DNA of 64,000 nucleotides from Treponema sp. UBA4873. Lineage in GTDB: Bacteria > Spirochaetota > Spirochaetia > Treponematales > Treponemataceae. Positions within the stretch are counted from its first letter, which is position 1. Every line of letters starts with the position of its first letter. Of the stretch, positions 58,275 through 64,000 are shown piece by piece. The stretch spans positions 1,339 to 65,338 of the forward strand of contig DHDP01000018.1 of the NCBI GenBank assembly GCA_002399405.1, given 5' to 3'. Under the pieces are notes generated by a model, which saw only the letters and a program-made list of their open reading frames with translations, had not been told where the DNA came from and made no database searches. The translations under genes were made by a program, and so were the position numbers.

Positions 58275-59228
58275 ATGATAAAGAGAAACATTTTATTGGC
58301 AGCGGCAGGTATTTTACTGTGTTCATCAATGGTTTTTGCCGCTGGTAAAAAGAAAGACAGCTCAAAATCAAAGCTGATCGTTATTATTACACCGGCTTAT
58401 TCCAATCCGTTTTTTAAGACGGAAGCGGATGCCGCTGCTGCACGTGCAAAGGCACTGGGCTATACTTCAAAAGCGTATGTTCATGATGATGATGCTAATA
58501 AGCAGAGCCAGTATGTAGATGTGGCAATTTCCGACAAAGCTGCAGCTATTGTTATTGATAATGCCGGTGCTGACGCTACAATCACTGCCGTTCAGAAAGC
58601 AAAAGAGGCTGGTATTCCGACGTTCCTTATTGACCGTGAAATCAACAAAACCGGTATTGCCGTATCCCAGATTGTTTCCAATAACTATCAAGGAGTTCAG
58701 TTGGTCGCACAGGAATTTGTAAAATTAATGGATGAGAAAGGTGATTATGTAGAACTTACAGGAGTCGAATCAGATACAAATGCGGGCGTAAGATCACAGA
58801 GCTATCATGATGTTATTGACCAGTATCCTGATATGAAAATGGTTGCGCAACAGACTGCAAACTGGAGCCAGCCGGAAGCGTTCAGCAAAATGGAGTCGAT
58901 TATTCAGGCTCACGCGGATATCAAAGGTGTTATCTGTGGTAATGATACTATGGCCATGGGAGCGATGGCTGCTCTGAAGGCTGCAGGGAAGGGCAAGGTA
59001 TTTGTTGTTGGATTTGACGGTTCAAATGATGTCCGCGATTCAATTTTGACCGGAGATATCAAAGCGACAGGACTTCAACCTGCTGCCCGTATGGCCGAAA
59101 TGGCTGTCGAACAGGCCGATAAGTATTTAAAAACCGGTAAAACCGGATTACCGGAAAAACAGCTTATTGACTGTATCCTTATAACACCTGCAAACGCAAA
59201 AAAACTTGAATCATTTGCAATAAAATAA
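58275..59228 (+). CDS. Ribose-type ABC transporter substrate-binding protein
   Basis: Periplasmic sugar-binding protein of 317 aa, PBP1 fold, RbsB-like. Signal peptide MIKRNILLAAAGILLCSSMVFA, then LIVIITPAYSNPFFKTEADAAAARAKALGY and PTFLIDREINKTGIAVSQI (hinge/sugar contacts) and GVICGNDTMAMGAMAALKAAGKG. Perfect AAGGAGG 5 nt before the ATG predicts very high expression, typical for a binding protein. Base composition becomes clearly more AT-rich from here on. The ligand is the sugar of the operon, unknown. Confidence 0.93.
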   Translation: MIKRNILLAAAGILLCSSMVFAAGKKKDSSKSKLIVIITPAYSNPFFKTEADAAAARAKALGYTSKAYVHDDDANKQSQYVDVAISDKAAAIVIDNAGADATITAVQKAKEAGIPTFLIDREINKTGIAVSQIVSNNYQGVQLVAQEFVKLMDEKGDYVELTGVESDTNAGVRSQSYHDVIDQYPDMKMVAQQTANWSQPEAFSKMESIIQAHADIKGVICGNDTMAMGAMAALKAAGKGKVFVVGFDGSNDVRDSILTGDIKATGLQPAARMAEMAVEQADKYLKTGKTGLPEKQLIDCILITPANAKKLESFAIK

Positions 59229-59331
59229 TAACCACATGGCATGGTTCAGACGGGACCGAGGCTGTTTATTAAAGAAAAAAAACTACAGTCCTGTCTGTCA
59301 TTTTTAGTATTCTGTTTTAAAGAGGAAGAGT

Positions 59332-59784
59332 ATGTTAATACATATATCACCTGTTATCAGTCCCGATTTGTTGTATGCTCTGGCTCTTATGGGCCATGGC
59401 GATGAAATAGTACTTGCCGACGCTTTTTATCCGGGTGCAACTATGAGTAGCCGTTGTATCCGCGCTGATGGGGTAAAAGTGACGACTCTTCTTGAGGGAA
59501 TACTCCATCTGATGAACCCTGACGATTTTGTTATGGATCCTGTTGTCATGATGGCAGCGGTAAAGGGTGATACCGCCGATCCATCAATAGAAAAAAAGTA
59601 TCGGGCAATTATCGATACCTATTGGCCAAAGACTCCTCCCATACAATTTATAGATCGGTTTTCTTTTTATGAACGTGCAAAAAACGCCTATGCCGTTGTT
59701 GTTTCAGGGGAAACTGTCAAATATGGTTGCATTATACTGAAAAAGGGTGTTATTCCTGTCAGTGAAATTAAACCTGCATCATAA
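59332..59784 (+). CDS. FucU/RbsD-family sugar mutarotase
   Basis: 150-aa protein that would interconvert sugar anomers so that the isomerase gets its preferred form. Motifs of the FucU side of the family: LALMGHGDEIVLADAFYPG (catalytic His) and FYERAKNAYAVVVSGETVKYGCIILKKGV. FucU acts on L-fucose and RbsD on ribose pyranose; the FucU-like motifs agree with the fucose-isomerase-like enzyme at the end of the operon. AGAGGAAGAG precedes the ATG. Cytoplasmic, decameric in characterised members. Confidence 0.88.
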   Translation: MLIHISPVISPDLLYALALMGHGDEIVLADAFYPGATMSSRCIRADGVKVTTLLEGILHLMNPDDFVMDPVVMMAAVKGDTADPSIEKKYRAIIDTYWPKTPPIQFIDRFSFYERAKNAYAVVVSGETVKYGCIILKKGVIPVSEIKPAS

Positions 59785-59800
59785 TCATAAGGAGAAAGAA

Positions 59801-60511
59801 ATGCAAAATTTGTTTGCCGGGGATATCTATAAAAACAAAAGTAGTAAAACCTGTTTGGTTCTGTTTTCTGCTGCGTTTTTGTTGGCCATTTTGTCATGTA
59901 AAGTCGTAAGGATTTCAGCTGCTGATGAGAAGAATGCAGCCGATGCATCAAAGGGGGTGACGTTTGGAGACAGTGCCTTTGATGCGAAAAAATATGCTAA
60001 CGATATCTGGGACACAAAAGTATTATACCGTATAAATCAGAATTCGGTAGATATGCATACGCTTATTTCAGGCCTGAAATCCGATAAAGATGGAACCTGT
60101 GCGGAATACGGTTACCGTGTTGGTGACGAAGGTTCTTATTACAATTTTGCTGTCAAAGGAAAAATAAAGATACTTGCAGTTCATACCGAATCACGAAACG
60201 GTATACTGGATGCCGATATAGAACCGTATGACGATAAAAAGGATATTACAATACAGATAGGTCCCGTTTTTACGGGTACAACTATCCGTGACTATCTCGA
60301 TTTTATATCCATAAATACTTTTGAAAATCAGGTGGAATTTGCAAAGCTTGGAACAGAGCTTAATATGTGTGTACGGGATACAGTGGTAAAGAACATAGAC
60401 TTTACAAAATTGATTGGAAAAGAATGTACTCTTACCGGCGTATTTACATTTAATAGCGGTACTGACAATATAGTTGTCATTCCTGTTAATTTTTCCTATT
60501 TGGAGAACTAA
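59801..60511 (+). CDS. DUF2291 lipoprotein
   Basis: Predicted lipoprotein of 236 aa, signal segment CLVLFSAAFLLAILSC with lipobox ILSC, then CKVVRI, the start typical of DUF2291 proteins. AAGGAG lies 6 nt before the ATG at 59801; the longer frame from 59747 overlaps the mutarotase gene and is rejected. The family recurs in rbs-like transporter operons but has no established function. Between the mutarotase and the ATPase it may assist uptake at the outer face of the inner membrane. Confidence 0.8.
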   Translation: MQNLFAGDIYKNKSSKTCLVLFSAAFLLAILSCKVVRISAADEKNAADASKGVTFGDSAFDAKKYANDIWDTKVLYRINQNSVDMHTLISGLKSDKDGTCAEYGYRVGDEGSYYNFAVKGKIKILAVHTESRNGILDADIEPYDDKKDITIQIGPVFTGTTIRDYLDFISINTFENQVEFAKLGTELNMCVRDTVVKNIDFTKLIGKECTLTGVFTFNSGTDNIVVIPVNFSYLEN

Positions 60512-60513
60512 CC

Positions 60514-62031
60514 ATGGCAGATGAAATTATTCTGGAAGCGAAAGGTATCACAAAACTGTACCCGGGAACAAGAGCGCTTGAAAATGTTGATTTCAAAGTA
60601 CGAAGAGGAAAAGTAAACGTTTTAATCGGTGAAAACGGTGCAGGTAAATCCACTCTGATGAAAATTATTGCAGGCGTTGAGTCAGCAACGTCAGGGGAAA
60701 TCCTGATAAACGGTAGTATTGCCCACTATACGACACCTGCGGAAGCTATCAGTCATGGAGTCGGTATTATCCATCAGGAATTGAATTTGTTTCCTAATCT
60801 GAATATTGCTGAGAATATATTCATGACACGGGAACTGAAAAAAAATCCGATCACGATTGACCTCAAGAAACAAGTAGAAGAGGCAAAAAAATATCTCGAT
60901 AAGTTACAGCTCTTTATTGATCCGACAACACTGGTCAGAAATTTGCGTGCCGGTCAGCAGCAGATAGTAGAAATATGCAAGGTTCTGTCTCAAAAGGCAC
61001 ACATTATTATAATGGATGAACCGACGTCGTCGTTATGCCAGGCAGAAGTTTCAATTCTTTTTAATATAATTAACGAACTTATGGTTTCGGGTGTCACTGT
61101 TATTTATATATCACACAGGCTTGAAGAAATTATGCGGATAGGTGATTACATTACAATTCTGCGTGACGGACACTTTATTGCAGAAGAACGTGTAAAAAAT
61201 ATTAATCTGCAATGGATCATTGAAAAGATGACAGGTAATAATCATATTCTACGCATCGAAACGGACAGAACTGCAGGTGAGGAGATTCTCCGCGTGGAGC
61301 ATCTTACACTTCCCAAACGGAACGGTGGGTATGTTCTGAAAGACGTTTCATTTACGCTTCGCCGTAATGAAATTCTCGGAATCTACGGACTACGCGGTGC
61401 CGGACGTACAGAGTTGCTTGAATGTTTGATCGGTGCACAATCTTCAATGAATGGTTCAATCTATCTTGGAGGAAGAAAAGTAACTTCTCATGATATTAAC
61501 GGACGTATTAAAGACGGTTTTGCACTTATTCCTGAAGATCGTAAAAATTTGGGAATTTTTCATAATCTTTCAATAGAAAAGAATATGACTATCTCAAGTT
61601 TAAAAAGATTTACAAAGCGGACGGAAATAAAAAAAAGAAAAGAACGTACTGCCGTTCAAGATATTGTTAACCAGCTTCAGATAAAATTGTTTTCACCTGA
61701 TGAGTTTATTACTTCTTTGTCCGGTGGGAATCAACAGAAGGTTGTCATAGGTAAAAGTCTTTTGACAGAACCAAAAGTGCTGCTCATGGATGAACCTACA
61801 CGCGGTATCGACATAGGTGCAAAACAGGATGTATTCCGTATATGTAATAATCTGGTTGGACGGGGTGTAGGTGTTATTTTTGTTTCTTCAGAAATGCAGG
61901 AAATTCTGGCGATTCCCGATCGTGTACTTGTTTTGAGCGGAGGATGCTTAAAAGGCGAATTTACCAATGAAACTGTGACTGAAGAAAAACTTGTGCTTAC
62001 ATCGGCACTCGATCTCAATGCAAAGGAATGA
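60514..62031 (+). CDS. Ribose-type ABC transporter ATP-binding protein (two ATPase domains)
   Basis: RbsA-like fused ATPase of 505 aa. Domain 1: Walker A GENGAGKSTLMKIIAG, signature-region RAGQQQIVEICK, Walker B IIIMDEPTSSL. Domain 2: degenerate Walker A GLRGAGRTELLECLIG, signature LSGGNQQKVVIGK, Walker B VLLMDEPTRGID. The degenerate second loop is normal for RbsA. GGAG is 8 nt before the ATG. It overlaps the permease region by 4 nt at the alternative permease start. Confidence 0.96.
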   Translation: MADEIILEAKGITKLYPGTRALENVDFKVRRGKVNVLIGENGAGKSTLMKIIAGVESATSGEILINGSIAHYTTPAEAISHGVGIIHQELNLFPNLNIAENIFMTRELKKNPITIDLKKQVEEAKKYLDKLQLFIDPTTLVRNLRAGQQQIVEICKVLSQKAHIIIMDEPTSSLCQAEVSILFNIINELMVSGVTVIYISHRLEEIMRIGDYITILRDGHFIAEERVKNINLQWIIEKMTGNNHILRIETDRTAGEEILRVEHLTLPKRNGGYVLKDVSFTLRRNEILGIYGLRGAGRTELLECLIGAQSSMNGSIYLGGRKVTSHDINGRIKDGFALIPEDRKNLGIFHNLSIEKNMTISSLKRFTKRTEIKKRKERTAVQDIVNQLQIKLFSPDEFITSLSGGNQQKVVIGKSLLTEPKVLLMDEPTRGIDIGAKQDVFRICNNLVGRGVGVIFVSSEMQEILAIPDRVLVLSGGCLKGEFTNETVTEEKLVLTSALDLNAKE

Positions 62032-62042
62032 AGGAGAAAAAA

Positions 62043-63056
62043 ATGGAAAGAACAGCAATAAAAATTTCTGCAATAAAGGAATATCTTGATAAAGGAAAGA
62101 CAATCATCGCTCTAGTAGGGGTAATTATCGTTTTTACCATTCTGAGTCCGAATTTCCTTACTGTGAACAATCTTATTATTATGTCAAAACATGTTGCACA
62201 GACAGCTATTCTCGCAGTGGGAATGACATTCGTGGTACTCACCGGTGGTATTGATCTTTCAGTTGGTGCTATCTGTGGTCTTTCAGGTATGATTGCAGGC
62301 GGCCTGATTTACGAAGGATTGGTATTGAATTTATTTGGTATCATAATTTATTTTTCAATACCAATTATTATCCTTATTTCTTTAGCATTAGGTATGCTTG
62401 TCGGATGGCTGAACGGAATACTGGTTACTCGGTTCAAGGTGGCGGCTTTTATTGCAACACTTGGCACTATGTATATCTGCCGTGGTGCTGCTATGCTTCG
62501 TTCCAATGGGAAAACCTTTCCTAACCTTGTAGGAAAAAAAGAATTTGGTAATACAAGCTTTCCTTTCTTAGGGTCGGGAACCATTATCGGTATTCCCATT
62601 TCGGTTTGGATTATGATTGTTCTGGTAATAATTGCGGTGTATGTCTCAACAAAAACACCGTTTGGTCGTTATGTATACGCCGTAGGGGGAAATGAAAATG
62701 CCGCCCGCCTTTCTGGTATTAAGGTTAATAAAGTAAAAACCGTTGTTTATGTTATTTCAGGCGCATGTGCAGCTATGGTTGGTCTCATTATCAGTTCTGA
62801 GCTGGTAGCTTCGCATCCTGCAACTGGAGAAAGTTTTGAAATGAATGCCATTGCGGCATCTGTATTGGGCGGTACTTCTCTGGCTGGTGGAAAAGGATCT
62901 GTTTTTGGTGCAATAATAGGAGCTTTTGTTATCGGTTTTTTGAACGATGGTATGGTTATGGTCGGTGTGTCGTCTTTTTGGCAGACTGTTATTAAAGGTG
63001 TTGTAATTATTCTTGCGGTAATATTCGAGCAGATGCAGAGTAAAAAAGCGGAATAA
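62043..63056 (+). CDS. Ribose-type ABC transporter permease
   Basis: RbsC-like inner-membrane permease of 337 aa with about nine hydrophobic helices (LVGVIIVFTILSPNFL, ILAVGMTFVVLTGGIDLSVGAICGLSGMIAGG). The ATPase-coupling loop is TKTPFGRYVYAVGGNENAARLSGI and the late helix is GAIIGAFVIGFLNDGMVMVGVSSFWQ. AAGGAG fits the ATG at 62043 (6 nt spacing) better than the ATG at 62028 that overlaps the ATPase gene. Confidence 0.94.
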   Translation: MERTAIKISAIKEYLDKGKTIIALVGVIIVFTILSPNFLTVNNLIIMSKHVAQTAILAVGMTFVVLTGGIDLSVGAICGLSGMIAGGLIYEGLVLNLFGIIIYFSIPIIILISLALGMLVGWLNGILVTRFKVAAFIATLGTMYICRGAAMLRSNGKTFPNLVGKKEFGNTSFPFLGSGTIIGIPISVWIMIVLVIIAVYVSTKTPFGRYVYAVGGNENAARLSGIKVNKVKTVVYVISGACAAMVGLIISSELVASHPATGESFEMNAIAASVLGGTSLAGGKGSVFGAIIGAFVIGFLNDGMVMVGVSSFWQTVIKGVVIILAVIFEQMQSKKAE

Positions 63057-63074
63057 GAAGAAGGAGAATAAATT

Positions 63075-64000
63075 ATGGATATGACAAAAAAGAGAATTAC
63101 ATTCGGAATTGTTGTAAGTAACCGTGGTTTTTTCAATGAGCAGCTTGCGCTTGACAGCGGGAAAGAATTGTTCAGGGTTCTCGATATATTAGGATATTCC
63201 TACATCGCTCCTGAACCGGACGGCTCTTTCCACGGGATAGTGAGCACATTGGATGATGCGAAGGTTTGTGCCCGTGTTCTGAGAGAACATTCTGATGAAA
63301 TAGACGGTATTATTGTAATTCTGCCCAATTTCGGTGACGAACAATCTGTCGTTGAATCAATTAACAGGTCCGGACTACATGTGCCGGTTCTTGTTCAGGC
63401 TTCTAATGATGAGATTGATAAAGTTGATGTGAAATCCAGAAGGGATGCCTTTTGCGGAAAAATTTCCGTCTGCAATAACCTTTATCAATACAATATTCCG
63501 TTTACCGATACTACGGAACATACTACAGATATTTCCGGTGCGGATTTCAAAGCTGATATCAATCGGTTTGCAGCACTATGCCGTGTTGTGACCGGCTTGC
63601 GGCATACACGAGTCGGCTTGATTGGTACCCGTCCTACAGCGTTTCAGACAGTACGTTTCAGTGAAAAACTGTTGCAGCAGGCAGGTATTACTACTGTACC
63701 TGTTGATTTGACTGATATACACGGTATCGACAGCAAACTTTCAGACACAGATCCTGATGTAAGTACAAAAATAGCGGCAATGAATGCCTACGGAAAAATT
63801 CCTGCATCCATAAAAACTGACAGGATATTGAAACAGGCGAAGTTTTCGGTGGCTGTAGACAAATGGTGTGAACGAAACGAAATTGATACGGCCGCGATAC
63901 AATGCTGGAATTCACTTGAAGACAATTACGGCTGTGCGGCCTGCATTACGATGAGTATGCTCAGCGAACAGAAAATGCCATGCGCATGCGAGGCAGACAT
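63075..64000 (+). CDS. L-fucose isomerase-like protein, 3' end outside window
   Basis: The reading frame starts at ATG 63075 (AAGGAG 8 nt upstream) and stays open to the window edge, giving 308 residues. RITFGIVVSNRGFFNEQLALDSGKELFRVLDILGY and VILPNFGDEQSVVESINRSGLHVPVLVQA are typical of the fucose/arabinose isomerase-like N-terminal domain. RVGLIGTRPTAFQTVRFSEKLLQQ starts the second domain. Isomerases of this type interconvert aldoses and ketoses with Mn2+. With the FucU-like mutarotase and FGGY kinase upstream it completes an aldose-ketose-ketose phosphate route. The active-site C-terminus is not visible. Confidence 0.85.
   Translation, partial: MDMTKKRITFGIVVSNRGFFNEQLALDSGKELFRVLDILGYSYIAPEPDGSFHGIVSTLDDAKVCARVLREHSDEIDGIIVILPNFGDEQSVVESINRSGLHVPVLVQASNDEIDKVDVKSRRDAFCGKISVCNNLYQYNIPFTDTTEHTTDISGADFKADINRFAALCRVVTGLRHTRVGLIGTRPTAFQTVRFSEKLLQQAGITTVPVDLTDIHGIDSKLSDTDPDVSTKIAAMNAYGKIPASIKTDRILKQAKFSVAVDKWCERNEIDTAAIQCWNSLEDNYGCAACITMSMLSEQKMPCACEAD

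Overview
The window looks like a chromosomal segment of a Treponema-type spirochaete. This is inferred from gene content and order (murB, cysS, ECF sigma factor, tetratricopeptide and PilZ proteins, a 427-residue PRPP synthetase) and from moderately GC-rich coding with few mobile genes. No rRNA operon, phage, transposase or CRISPR array is visible. One tRNA gene, tRNA-Arg(CCU), is present.

Layout. 0.1-10.6 kb, mainly minus strand: a YibE/F membrane protein, a secreted purple-acid-phosphatase-like enzyme, then an asnS-pilZ-yihY/cNMP-pyrG-guaA run. 10.8-14.8 kb, plus strand: citrate synthase, an rRNA pseudouridine synthase, formate-tetrahydrofolate ligase and tRNA-Arg. 14.8-18.8 kb, minus: PRPP synthetase, a FGGY kinase, a HAD phosphatase and a metallo-beta-lactamase (MBL) fold hydrolase. 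19-27 kb: a PhnP-like hydrolase, L28, hemerythrin, and a radC-PEGA-degP-uvrB run. 27-34.7 kb: DUF192, murB, cysS, then an ECF sigma factor, its zinc anti-sigma factor, a transglutaminase-like protein that has lost its cysteine, and an archaeal-type UMP kinase. 34.8-44 kb: beta-mannosidase, a repeat-rich gap, TPR and PilZ proteins, S21, an XRE-cupin regulator and a secreted vWA protein. 44.7-47.6 kb: a COG2984-type ABC importer. 47.9-53.3 kb: a six-helix chemotaxis receptor and a copper module (CsoR repressor with two operators, plus CopA fused to a CopZ-like domain). 53.5-64 kb: a DeoR regulator divergent from a sugar operon (FGGY kinase, split transketolase, ribose-type ABC importer, FucU/RbsD mutarotase, DUF2291 lipoprotein, fucose-isomerase-like enzyme cut by the window edge).

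How the parts work together. The sugar operon reads as one route. A sugar is imported and its anomers are equilibrated. It is then isomerised to a ketose, phosphorylated, and cleaved by a dedicated two-subunit transketolase. That set resembles the D-apiose transketolase pathway but carries a different isomerase family. It is expressed from a consensus promoter whose -10 box lies in a GlpR-like inverted repeat, the presumed DeoR operator. The copper module is a textbook CsoR circuit with an unusual C-terminal chaperone domain that has its own internal ribosome-binding site.

Sequence-level structure beyond genes. Five members of a palindromic, MITE-like element lie in gaps. Three of them end within a few bases of the stop codons of convergent genes, and their internal stems vary between copies while staying self-complementary. 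Several genes (asnS, two MBL hydrolases, murB, a PilZ gene) have a -10 box 6-7 nt before the start codon and no Shine-Dalgarno sequence, so they are probably translated from leaderless mRNAs. A truncated cyclic-nucleotide-binding gene remnant sits just downstream of murB.
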